Shown in pieces: positions 1-5,830 of a stretch of 14,587 bases of DNA. The stretch lies in NCBI GenBank assembly GCA_003152145.1, contig PLZL01000004.1, positions 11,002 through 25,588 of the forward strand. The letters are read 5' to 3'. The DNA comes from Limisphaerales bacterium (GTDB lineage: Bacteria; Verrucomicrobiota; Verrucomicrobiae; Limisphaerales; UBA11358). Position 1 is the first letter of the stretch. Every line of letters starts with the position of its first letter. The notes beneath the pieces were generated by a model, which made no database searches, was not told where the DNA came from, and saw nothing but the letters and a program-made list of their open reading frames with translations. A program made the position numbers and the translations under genes.

Positions 1-4
1 GGTG

Positions 5-397
5 TCACGCTGGGTTCAGTGGCTCGACGCTCGCGTTCTTGGCAGGCTTTGACCGCACGCTGGCCGGTAGACCCTTGCCGCGAAGCACGCGCAGGCGATC
101 TGCCGCGGTGTCCCACGCCTTGACAAGCTGGCCAAGAGCCTGAGCATCTTCGCGTGTAATCTTCAATTCTCCATCTTTCATCAACTCTTGTCGTAGAGCG
201 ATTCCGCAATCGTAAGTAAAGCGTTGAAGGTTGGCGGCCTGGACGGTTTGCTGGACGCGCGAGGTTTTGCGGCGCGGCAGTTTTGGGGACACAAGTTGTA
301 TCGGGTGAATATCGGTAGAGGCCGGCTCTGGTGCGCTGGGCTGATTGTCCGGGCTGCAGGTCCGGGCTGGGGCTGGTTCGGTTGCGGTTTCGGTCAT
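5..397 (-). CDS. Hypothetical protein of about 130 residues, Pro/Ala-rich N-terminus and helical C-terminus
   Basis: The leftward frame is open from an ATG at 565 to the TGA at 5-7, which would give 186 residues. I prefer the internal ATG at 397 (about 130 residues). The first 56 residues of the long form are Arg/Pro-rich and look like non-coding translation, and the ATG at 565 lies inside a rightward promoter-like site (545-572). Neither start has a clear Shine-Dalgarno. The short form opens with a Pro/Ala/Thr-rich, probably disordered stretch. It continues with a mixed-charge segment that looks helical (about residues 45-110, including LGQLVKAWDTAADRLRVLRG) and a basic tail. I do not recognise the family. 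A small DNA-packaging or regulatory phage protein is possible, but nothing in the sequence proves it. It is the only leftward gene in the left part, divergent from the 622-3144 gene run. Confidence 0.6.
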   Translation of the reverse strand: MTETATEPAPARTCSPDNQPSAPEPASTDIHPIQLVSPKLPRRKTSRVQQTVQAANLQRFTYDCGIALRQELMKDGELKITREDAQALGQLVKAWDTAADRLRVLRGKGLPASVRSKPAKNASVEPLNPA

Positions 398-544
398 TGG
401 TTGAATCTGGCGCAGGCCGGGCCGCGAGTCAAGCGCGAGCATTGTATTCCGCCAGGCGCGGGCGGCGCGCGCGGCGCCCGTATCGGGGAAACCCCTAAGT
501 GAATCCCCTACGCCAGAATCAGGGTGAAAGAGGATGAATAATTG

Positions 545-572
545 TTGACGTAGCGGTTGCGTCATATATATT
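545..572 (+). promoter_or_regulatory. Sigma70-like promoter candidate for the rightward small-gene run
   Basis: TTGACG at 545-550 is followed after 16 nt by TATATT at 567-572. Transcription would start near 580 and leave a leader of about 40 nt before the ATG at 622. The spacer contains a 5-bp inverted repeat (TGACG/CGTCA, 546-550 and 560-564). This is a consensus match only; the host's sigma-factor preference is unknown. Confidence 0.45.
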
Positions 573-621
573 GGTGACAGACAAGGCCCAGTAAGCCGGA
601 GAAGGAAACGAAATCGAAATT

Positions 622-912
622 ATGAAAAATCAAAATCAAGACAAGCTGACGGTGATCCCGTCAGCTATTAAGACTGTAATTGAAGTTTATCGGCATAGCG
701 CGACGGGTTGCGATGATGTGACCGAGATCGAGACTATGTATGCAATCGCGCACGAGGCTAAGGTCGAGCACGCCGCGCTCGTGGCCTTGGCAGACGCGGC
801 TTTAATCGTTTTGCAGTCCGGTCCGCTGGCTAATGGTTTGAGAGATGAAAATTCGCTCAAGGTTTTGCGGGATGCTTACGCCAACTACGCCGCAATTCGC
901 AGCGGTCACTGA
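622..912 (+). CDS. Hypothetical protein, 96 aa
   Basis: This is the first gene of the rightward run, placed 50 nt downstream of the -10-like box at 567-572. The leader is purine-rich (GGAG about 20 nt upstream, then GAAGGAAACG), so the ribosome site is weak. The predicted protein is mainly helical. A polar, charged N-terminus is followed by Ala-rich helices (residues about 45-95, including an ALVALADAALIVLQSG stretch), with no membrane-length segment, cysteine pair or catalytic motif. I do not recognise a family. Size, composition and position fit a small accessory or early phage protein. Coding is supported by the complete frame, the following gene in the same direction and the absence of a competing frame. 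Confidence 0.65.
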   Translation: MKNQNQDKLTVIPSAIKTVIEVYRHSATGCDDVTEIETMYAIAHEAKVEHAALVALADAALIVLQSGPLANGLRDENSLKVLRDAYANYAAIRSGH

Positions 913-919
913 TTAGACC

Positions 920-957
920 TTGCCTGTCGCAGCGGGCAACGTCTGGCCAGAAGCCAG
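920..957 (+). promoter_or_regulatory. Tandem hairpins in the leader of the 981 gene
   Basis: Two hairpins lie between 912 and 981. The first is a 7-bp stem (920-926 with 933-939, one G-U pair, 6-nt loop). The second, 3 nt later, is a 5-bp stem (943-947 with 953-957, 5-nt loop). No U-run follows, so an intrinsic terminator is unlikely. A leader or RNA-processing structure is possible. Confidence 0.3.
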
Positions 958-980
958 AAACAAACGACAGGAACAAAACT

Positions 981-1166
981 ATGAAATTGAAAATTGAAAT
1001 CACGATGGACAACGCGGCGTTTGAAGATGGCGGCACGGATGAGGCGAAGCGCGCCGTCTGGGCGGCGCTTGAACAATTGCGCGGTCAATGGGCAGCGGCA
1101 CCAGTTGAAGCCAGCGTGCTCGACATTAACGGCAACGAAGTTGGCACGGCCAAAGTCACGAGTTGA
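981..1166 (+). CDS. Hypothetical protein, 61 aa
   Basis: The ATG at 981 has one of the better ribosome sites in the window (ACAGGAAC, AGGA about 7 nt upstream). The product begins MKLKIEITMDNAAFED and has a short helix and a C-terminal beta-like stretch (ASVLDINGNEVGTAKV), suggesting a compact alpha/beta fold. I do not recall its exact family, though short phage proteins of this layout are common. An overlapping frame starting at 994 is a shadow: it is Arg-rich and lacks its own ribosome site. The next gene follows after 24 nt with the same kind of leader (AACAGGAAAC), so the two are probably co-transcribed. Confidence 0.7.
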   Translation: MKLKIEITMDNAAFEDGGTDEAKRAVWAALEQLRGQWAAAPVEASVLDINGNEVGTAKVTS

Positions 1167-1190
1167 ACCGCAAGAACAACAGGAAACTTT

Positions 1191-1658
1191 ATGATGAAAA
1201 TTGAAATAAAAAACCGATGGACTGGAAACATTCTATTTGAGGGTGATTTTTCCTGTCTTTCCGAGGCCGTAAAAGTGGCGGTCAAGTCAGGCGCAGACCT
1301 GTCAGGCGCAGACCTGTCAGGCGCAGAAAACTCGGAACTAGTGATTGCCTCAACGCGCATTTTGCCGGAGGGTGATTTGATCGGCTGGAAATTGTGCCGC
1401 GACAATGTTCTCGTGAAGCTGCTAATCCCAGCCAAAGCCAAACGCAGTTCTGCTTTCTGGAGGAAATGCCGCGCTGAATATGTGGAAGTTTTGGAAGTCA
1501 TCGGCGCAAAAGAAGGTGTCAGCACTTACACGGACAAGGTTATTTATCGTGTTGGTAAAACCGTCAAATGCGACAAGTGGAATGAAGATTATACTGTCGA
1601 ATGCGGCGGCGGGATTCACTTCTTTATCACCAAACTCGAAGCTGAAAATTACGACTGA
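1191..1658 (+). CDS. Pentapeptide-repeat / DUF5758-type protein, 155 aa
   Basis: The start is either of two adjacent ATGs (1191 or 1194) behind AGGAAAC. Residues about 33-47 are three short A(D/E)L-type pentapeptide repeats. Residues about 61-155 match what I know of the DUF5758 domain: an IGWKLCRDN opening, LIPAKAKRSSAFWRKCRAEY, and a C-terminal ECGGGIHFFITKLEAENY. Proteins with short pentapeptide stretches plus this domain are widespread in phages and in bacteria, and their function is not known. Full-length relatives often carry more repeats, so this copy has a minimal repeat section. It is encoded by an almost perfect 15-bp DNA repeat (1287-1327). The gene sits in a run of small accessory genes. 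Family assignment is from memory and fairly sure; the role is unknown. Confidence 0.85.
   Translation: MMKIEIKNRWTGNILFEGDFSCLSEAVKVAVKSGADLSGADLSGAENSELVIASTRILPEGDLIGWKLCRDNVLVKLLIPAKAKRSSAFWRKCRAEYVEVLEVIGAKEGVSTYTDKVIYRVGKTVKCDKWNEDYTVECGGGIHFFITKLEAENYD
1287..1327 (+). repeat. 15-bp tandem repeat, 2.7 copies, inside the DUF5758-type gene
   Basis: The unit TCAGGCGCAGACCTG occurs at 1287-1301 and 1302-1316, with a partial third copy at 1317-1327. It is in frame and encodes SGADL pentapeptides. Identical synonymous codons in each copy suggest recent expansion. Confidence 0.9.
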
Positions 1659-1668
1659 AAGAAAAATT

Positions 1669-2184
1669 ATGAAATTCAAATCAAAAAACAAATGGGCGGA
1701 AGCAGCCGCGAACAGCAAACGCGCGGCGGCGATCAAAGATGAAACGGACAAAATTTCTTGGCACATTGCGCGCGATGATGTGACGGGAGAACCGCATGGC
1801 TATAACGGCGGATCAATTAAGCTGTTCCCATCAAACCGCAAAAGCACAGCGCGGATTTATGTCGAGGGAGATCCGGCAGAATTGGTTCCGCTCGCTCTGG
1901 CAATAGAATCCGCTGTGAATAACGCGCCTGCGATTCTGCCGGCGGTCACTCACCCGATAACGGGTTTATCCATGCACGAGATCAGTGAGGAAAATGCACG
2001 GTTGACCGCAAATAACGCCGCGCTTCTGGAGGCGCTGCAAAACTTGGAGGATGCAGGGCAGAAATGTTTTGAAGATATTCTCGCCACTGGTTCAATCAAC
2101 CGGACGCGCGGGCAGGTTTATCGTGAGGCGAAAGAGCAAGCCCGCGCCGCGATTAAAACGGCTACCGGAAAGGCAACACCATGA
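1669..2184 (+). CDS. Hypothetical protein with C-terminal coiled-coil region, 171 aa
   Basis: The frame is open from 1480, but that part overlaps the DUF5758-type gene. The credible start is the ATG at 1669, after GAAAGAAAAATT and 10 nt past the previous stop. The basic N-terminus (MKFKSKNKWAEAAANSKRAA) is followed by a beta-like section with a phage-style look (KLFPSNRKSTARIYVEGDPAELVPLALAIESAVNNAPAI). A helical C-terminal half (residues about 105-165, with SEENARLTANNAALLEALQNLEDAG) resembles the heptad-rich tail found in many small phage proteins of unknown role. Homologues of that tail are typically annotated as hypothetical. Its stop overlaps the next ATG (ATGA), which indicates translational coupling. 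Confidence 0.7.
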   Translation: MKFKSKNKWAEAAANSKRAAAIKDETDKISWHIARDDVTGEPHGYNGGSIKLFPSNRKSTARIYVEGDPAELVPLALAIESAVNNAPAILPAVTHPITGLSMHEISEENARLTANNAALLEALQNLEDAGQKCFEDILATGSINRTRGQVYREAKEQARAAIKTATGKATP

Positions 2185-2276
2185 CCCTGACAAAATTCTT
2201 TCTTTTGCTGGCGAAGGACGCGGCGTGGTTTGCGGTGTGGTTTGCAATCGTCCTGTTCTTTTATTGCGCGTTGTGA
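2181..2276 (+). CDS. Single-pass membrane peptide, 31 aa
   Basis: This very small frame starts at the ATG overlapping the stop of the 1669 gene (ATGA at 2181-2184). It encodes MTLTKFFLLLAKDAAWFAVW followed by FAIVLFFYCAL. Residues about 12-31 form one hydrophobic, Phe/Trp-rich helix that is almost the entire product. The exact ATGA coupling and the amphipathic start support real translation. The role is unknown; small phage membrane peptides can be holin-like, spanin-like or superinfection factors, and nothing here decides between these. Confidence 0.5.
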   Translation: MTLTKFFLLLAKDAAWFAVWFAIVLFFYCAL

Positions 2277-2286
2277 TTTTCGCGGT

Positions 2287-2326
2287 CTGTTCCGTGACAG
2301 GGGACAGCACGCGGCAATTAAGCCGC
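2287..2326 (+). promoter_or_regulatory. Tandem hairpins in the leader of the 2344 gene
   Basis: A 7-bp stem (2287-2293 with 2301-2307, one G-U pair, 7-nt loop) is followed 3 nt later by a 5-bp GC stem (2311-2315 with 2322-2326, 6-nt loop). The ribosome-site region (CGAAAGGCAAAA) follows. The layout is nearly the same as at 920-957. No U-run is present. Confidence 0.3.
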
Positions 2327-2343
2327 ACGAACGAAAGGCAAAA

Positions 2344-2580
2344 ATGAAAAATAAAATTGGTCTGAAAAGTCTGCTGTGCGGAGTGGTCATCGGCGTCGCG
2401 GCCATGTTTGTCATGGGCGCGGAATCATCGTCATCAAACTCCGTTGGCAAATACAAAGTTGCGGTATGTAACGGCTATGCGCTGATTCTCAACACGCAAA
2501 CCGGCGAGGCTTGGGGCATGGCTGGCGGCCAAAACTTCGATAACAAATCGGACAAATTCTTTGGACCTAAAAACCAATGA
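2344..2580 (+). CDS. Small exported or membrane-anchored protein, 78 aa
   Basis: The ATG at 2344 follows GAAAGGCAAAA. The N-terminus is basic (MKNKIGLK), then hydrophobic at residues about 9-25 (SLLCGVVIGVAAMFVMGA), then ESSSS, a good signal-peptide or single-anchor pattern with a possible signal-peptidase site after MGA. The Cys is not in a proper lipobox. The mature part is short and beta-like (VGKYKVAVCNGYALILNTQTGEAWG), resembling small secreted proteins that I associate with Verrucomicrobiota genomes. That resemblance is the main reason for suggesting such a host. The function is unknown. Its stop overlaps the next ATG at 2577. Confidence 0.7.
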   Translation: MKNKIGLKSLLCGVVIGVAAMFVMGAESSSSNSVGKYKVAVCNGYALILNTQTGEAWGMAGGQNFDNKSDKFFGPKNQ

Positions 2581-2753
2581 ACCCGGCCATTTCAGAATAC
2601 ATGCGCGGCTTGCAGCGCCGCTCTGCCGCAAAACGGTGGAGCGGGCTTTCACCCGCCGAACGCAGCGCGGCGATGAAGGCTCTGCGGGCAAAAGGCAAAC
2701 TCAAACCAGCGTCAAATGAGCAGCACGAACCGCAAAATAAAACCGCTGTGTGA
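2577..2753 (+). CDS. Small basic helical protein, 58 aa
   Basis: The ATG at 2577 overlaps the preceding stop (ATGA). The product is strongly basic and helical, with a central AAKRWSGLSPAERSAAMKAL segment, the style of short basic helical peptides in phage and bacterial genomes (possible nucleic-acid contact). The last 38 nt overlap the start of the zinc-ribbon gene at 2716 in another frame. Support comes from exact coupling on the left and amino-acid composition; no family is recognised. Confidence 0.55.
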   Translation: MNPAISEYMRGLQRRSAAKRWSGLSPAERSAAMKALRAKGKLKPASNEQHEPQNKTAV

Positions 2754-2907
2754 CTGTGGCCGCCCAGCCGTTCGGGTCAAGAATTCAGCGTGGCAGTGTG
2801 AGCGATGTTTGGCCATCAGGCCGGACGATTATCACACCATAACGGCGGGCGTTCGGGCTGCGGTAAATCATTTTTTCGGCATCACGAAAGGAACGCGCCA
2901 TGAGTGA
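2716..2907 (+). CDS. Small zinc-ribbon protein, 63 aa
   Basis: Residues 12-31 hold a zinc-ribbon pattern: C12-x-C14-G, a 13-residue linker, then C28-x2-C31 (LCDCGRPAV ... WQCERC). The rest is short and helical. Such single-ribbon proteins are frequent in phages and usually bind nucleic acid or protein, but the target here is unknown. The start overlaps the end of the 2577 gene. A nine-codon mini-frame (2900-2929, MSENAERFK) bridges its stop to the ATG at 2926 by overlaps on both sides, which may keep ribosomes moving through the junction. Confidence 0.7.
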   Translation: MSSTNRKIKPLCDCGRPAVRVKNSAWQCERCLAIRPDDYHTITAGVRAAVNHFFGITKGTRHE

Positions 2908-2925
2908 AAACGCAGAGAGGTTCAA

Positions 2926-3144
2926 ATGACACTGCTCTACCGCAAGCAAAGCTACGAACACCTTCGTTTTCAATGGCTTCCCGGCCGGCGTTGTGAATCG
3001 TGCGGCTCGCCTGATGAGTTGACCATCGAGCATCGGCTTGGTCGCGCGGAATCATTGCTGCTCGACGTCGCACATTGGTCTGTGCTTTGCCAGCGGTGCC
3101 GACAACTTCGCAACTGGATGAGTGAATATCCAAACCCAACGTGA
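2926..3144 (+). CDS. Small HNH-like zinc protein, 72 aa
   Basis: Two cysteine pairs, C23-x2-C26 and C55-x2-C58, bracket an EH dipeptide at E35-H36 and H50. The order CESCG, LTIEH, VLCQRC is that of an HNH treble-clef domain, where the conserved (D/E)H follows the first CxxC and a CxxC(N) closes the fold. The usual Asn after the last CxxC is replaced by Arg and the second His is not in its standard place. This may be a non-catalytic or divergent member. It could also be just a structural zinc protein. The ATG at 2926 overlaps the stop of the mini-frame described for the 2716 gene. Confidence 0.55.
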   Translation: MTLLYRKQSYEHLRFQWLPGRRCESCGSPDELTIEHRLGRAESLLLDVAHWSVLCQRCRQLRNWMSEYPNPT

Positions 3145-3299
3145 ATGGAGATATTGCCGATTCGACCAGTCCAGACGATAAAAAACCGCGCCACGATTGA
3201 GACTGACGGGTTTGTCTTCTGGTGGTGATACGCTGACATGGGGGTAATTTTCGCAAGACAGAAATTGACTCGCCGGCAAGATTGTGCCATCTTTCGCCG
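3145..3299. other. Gap between genes with only a doubtful 27-codon frame
   Basis: An ATG directly abuts the preceding stop and opens a 27-codon frame (3145-3228; MEILPIRPVQTIKNRATIET then DGFVFWW). It has no ribosome site other than coupling. No hairpin terminator, tRNA or strong promoter was seen. The frame continues after its stop for about 18 more codons, so a decayed gene is conceivable. Confidence 0.3.
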
Positions 3300-3998
3300 A
3301 TGTCAGTCCGCTTGAAATCACGAACCCAATGTCCGCCGGGGGGATTCATCGTCACCATTTCAGCAATTAACCAGACGCGCATTTTCTGGTCCATGGGCGA
3401 AGGCGTGACTTGGTTTGAAGGCGTTGCGCGCAGCAACCCGCATTTGAAACTGCCGACCGACCCGGCGAAAATCGCAAACTTCATTGACCAATCGAATGCG
3501 CTGCGCTGCCTCGGCATTCCCGGCGCAGCGATTTACGTCCTCCTGGAAGGAGGGCCGGTCCAAATTCAGGAAACAAAAAAAGCGTCACTGGTAAAGCCGT
3601 TCATTGCTGTGGGCGAAGCTCTTGACAAAATCACTTCCGGCGCGGCGGTTCTGGCTGACTGGCTTGGTGAAGGCACAAAACCAGTGGAACAGGAGAAAGC
3701 AAACCAACGCGCTGAAATTTGTGTGAAGTGCCCGTTGAACAGCAAGTCCGACCCGTCGAGATTTTTCACCACTCCGGCGGTGTTGACCATCAGAAAATAT
3801 CTTGAATCAAAAAACGAACGCAAACTTTCGACCCCGCTCGATTCACAACTTGGAATTTGCACCGCCTGCCTGTGTGTTAATTCTTTGAAAGTTTTTGCGC
3901 CTTTGGAGCACACTTTGAAGCATTTGTCGCCCGCTGTCCGGCAGCTTCTTCATCCAGCGTGTTGGATTTTGTCAGAGGAAAAAACGGCGGTCCATTGA
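3300..3998 (+). CDS. Phage protein with CPPGGF-type N-terminus and C-terminal cysteine cluster, 232 aa
   Basis: I chose the ATG at 3300 over the TTG at 3282. The product then begins MSVRLKSRTQCPPGGF, which resembles phage proteins I recall that open with a (K/R)(S/A)(R/K)T-x(2)-PPGG(F/W) motif. These continue into a helical segment with ANF-ID..NALRC, present here at about residues 57-70. The C-terminal half has C141-x2-C144, C187-x2-C190-x-C192, a Lys at 197 and C221-W222. This CxxCP/CxxCxC/K/CxW layout suggests a bound zinc or iron-sulphur cluster. Relatives are usually hypothetical and often lie beside glycosyltransferase genes, as here. It ends one base before the ATG of the duplicated glycosyltransferase-like gene. 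Function unknown. Confidence 0.75.
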   Translation: MSVRLKSRTQCPPGGFIVTISAINQTRIFWSMGEGVTWFEGVARSNPHLKLPTDPAKIANFIDQSNALRCLGIPGAAIYVLLEGGPVQIQETKKASLVKPFIAVGEALDKITSGAAVLADWLGEGTKPVEQEKANQRAEICVKCPLNSKSDPSRFFTTPAVLTIRKYLESKNERKLSTPLDSQLGICTACLCVNSLKVFAPLEHTLKHLSPAVRQLLHPACWILSEEKTAVH

Positions 3999-3999
3999 C

Positions 4000-5439
4000 A
4001 TGCTTTGCGTCCTTCCAGTCTATGCCGGCGACATTTTTCTTCTGCTGAATTTGCTGCGCTGGATCAAAGAGCTTGGCGGCTGCGCGGGTCATTCAGCCTT
4101 GATTGTCGCCGACGCCGGGCTGCCATGGGATCAGTGCCAGAACGCCGCGCGCTTGGCCGAAGCCAGCTTCGACTCGGTTCAGGTCATCAGCAACGGGCAG
4201 ACCGTGCCCGGCTGGGTGCCCGGCAGCAATTCGCTCTGGCTCACCGCTGCGCATCATGCCCAAGCCAGCAACGTCAACGGCTGGCTCTGGCTCGAACCGG
4301 ATGCCGTGCCGTTGCGCAAAGGCTGGCTCGATGAATTAGAACGTGCCTACACCAATTCAGGCAAAGAATTCGTTGGCTGTATCTATCCGTGCAAGCAGCC
4401 GGGATTTCCCGCCACGATGATTTCGGGAATTGGATTATACCCGGAAGATGCCGCAATATGGTATCCGAACACTTCGGAAGCGTTTGACGTGCAATTTTCC
4501 CGCATCCTGAATGCACACAGCGGCCACACCGACCTCATTCAACATTTCTGGGGACCGAGACGGGATCTGCCGCCGACTTTTCGTATTACAAAAAAGAATG
4601 CCCCGATCCATGCGTTCACCCTCGAAAAACTCGACCCCGACGCCGTAATCTTTCACCGGCAGAAATCCGGCACGTTGATTGATCTGTTGCGCGCTCGCGC
4701 CGGCATGGTCGCGCCAGTGCCGCTGCTCGTCGTCCTGCCCGCGTGTTCCAAAGACGCCGCACTCATGTTGAAACTGCTCGCGTGGATCTCCGAACTGGAC
4801 GGGCAAAACCCATTTGACTGCCTGCTGTCTTATGATTCAACTGTGGAGGGAATCGCACTCGTGCAACTGCGCCAAGCGGCGGGCAATGCGTTCCGGTCCG
4901 TCTTGGAATTTTCCTACAACCGCCCGGCGCGCGAAGCCCCGCCCGACGGCCCGGCGCACGCCTTCGCCGCGACCGCGCAATACATTCACTCGCATCTTCA
5001 CCGCCCCTGGGTCTGGCTGGAAGCTGATTGCGTGCCGCTCAAGGCCGACTGGTTGCCGACGCTCTGGCTCGAATATCAAAACTGCGGCTGCCCGGTCATG
5101 GGGCCGGTCATCAAGGCGATGGGACATGTGAACGGCTCGCCCACGTTTTACCCCGGCAACCTGCCGGAACTCTCGCCGCGCAGCGTCAATGTCCCACACG
5201 GCCAAGCTTGGGACACCCACATGACTGGTGATCTGATTGGCAAAGTCCACGACAGCGCCCGGCTGTGCCAGCACGCTTGGGGCATTGGCGCAGACGGAAT
5301 GCCCAGCGAACATACAGGCTCGCCACTCCAATTCTCATCGCCGCTTGCGGTCAAGCAGTGGATCAGGCCAGAGGCGGTAATTTTCCACCGCGACAAGAAT
5401 TTTGGCTTGGTGGATCAACTGCGAAAGATGCGAAAATGA
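4000..5439 (+). CDS. Glycosyltransferase-like protein made of two tandem copies of one domain, 479 aa
   Basis: The product is two homologous halves, about residues 1-235 and 240-479. Corresponding segments are LCVLPVYAGDIFLLLNLLRW and LLVVLPACSKDAALMLKLLA at the half starts, WLWLEPDAVPLRKGWL (95-110) and WVWLEADCVPLKADWL (337-352) in the middle, and AVIFHR at both ends (215-220 and 459-464). The E-x-D triplets (99-101 and 341-343) sit after a hydrophobic strand, as the metal-binding DxD of GT-A-fold glycosyltransferases does. Transfer of a nucleotide-activated sugar is therefore likely, but donor and acceptor are unknown. No signal peptide or membrane segment is visible, so it is probably cytoplasmic. 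It starts one base after the preceding gene and its stop overlaps the next ATG. Confidence 0.75.
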   Translation: MLCVLPVYAGDIFLLLNLLRWIKELGGCAGHSALIVADAGLPWDQCQNAARLAEASFDSVQVISNGQTVPGWVPGSNSLWLTAAHHAQASNVNGWLWLEPDAVPLRKGWLDELERAYTNSGKEFVGCIYPCKQPGFPATMISGIGLYPEDAAIWYPNTSEAFDVQFSRILNAHSGHTDLIQHFWGPRRDLPPTFRITKKNAPIHAFTLEKLDPDAVIFHRQKSGTLIDLLRARAGMVAPVPLLVVLPACSKDAALMLKLLAWISELDGQNPFDCLLSYDSTVEGIALVQLRQAAGNAFRSVLEFSYNRPAREAPPDGPAHAFAATAQYIHSHLHRPWVWLEADCVPLKADWLPTLWLEYQNCGCPVMGPVIKAMGHVNGSPTFYPGNLPELSPRSVNVPHGQAWDTHMTGDLIGKVHDSARLCQHAWGIGADGMPSEHTGSPLQFSSPLAVKQWIRPEAVIFHRDKNFGLVDQLRKMRK

Positions 5440-5639
5440 AAACAACAATATACTACATCATTCAAAGGTCTCCCGACGGAAAAGATTGGAGTGACCACCC
5501 GGTTTATACGCCAGGAACATCAAAAACGCACATGATCAATCTGAGCAAAGCAGTAAGCCAAGCTGTTCGACCCAGCCGTTTCCACTGGCAATTCCGCTTG
5601 CTTGAACGCGCCGAGAAGGTAATTTTGATCCTCAAATGA
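5436..5639 (+). CDS. Hypothetical protein, 67 aa
   Basis: The frame is open further upstream, but the ATG at 5436, overlapping the stop of the large glycosyltransferase-like gene (ATGA), is the sensible start. The product begins MKTTIYYIIQRSPDGKDWSD and looks beta-rich, with aromatic residues and a positively charged C-terminal half (HWQFRLLERAEKVILIL). This resembles short phage proteins of single-sheet type, but I do not recognise a family. Couplings on both sides put it in the glycosyltransferase operon. Confidence 0.6.
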   Translation: MKTTIYYIIQRSPDGKDWSDHPVYTPGTSKTHMINLSKAVSQAVRPSRFHWQFRLLERAEKVILILK

Positions 5640-5830
5640 GCGATCCAATGCCGCCACCCCGCGAAGGCGCCACGGTGAAAATCCTGCCGGACTTCCGCTT
5701 CGGCGTCACATGGAACTACGGCCGGTCTCTGGCCAGCTTCGACGAGATGGTGGACTTGGCCGATTTTGTCCAGCGCGTTCTGCCAAAACTCGAAATCAAA
5801 TCCTTACAAGATGATGCCCAACAAAACTGA
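5636..5830 (+). CDS. Hypothetical protein, 64 aa
   Basis: The ATG at 5636 overlaps the preceding stop by 4 nt. Residues 1-20 are Pro-rich and polar; residues about 13-55 could form a small beta-alpha unit (TVKILPDFRFGVTWNYGRSL then a helix DEMVDLADFVQRVLPKL). No motif assigns a function. The tail overlaps the beginning of the next glycosyltransferase-like gene by 20 nt, so the three small and large genes here are tightly packed and probably translated together. Confidence 0.55.
   Translation: MSDPMPPPREGATVKILPDFRFGVTWNYGRSLASFDEMVDLADFVQRVLPKLEIKSLQDDAQQN

Noticed and set aside
398..565. N-terminal extension of the leftward gene to the ATG at 565
   Set aside because: The extension looks non-coding and its start lies within a promoter-like site on the other strand; kept only as an alternative.
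1287..1327. Short tandem repeat considered as a CRISPR-like array
   Set aside because: Units are contiguous with no spacers and encode in-frame pentapeptides.
2882..3517. Leftward open frame of 211 codons
   Set aside because: It runs antisense to three coding regions with zinc-type motifs and a recognised N-terminus; its product is Arg/Ser-rich without motifs.
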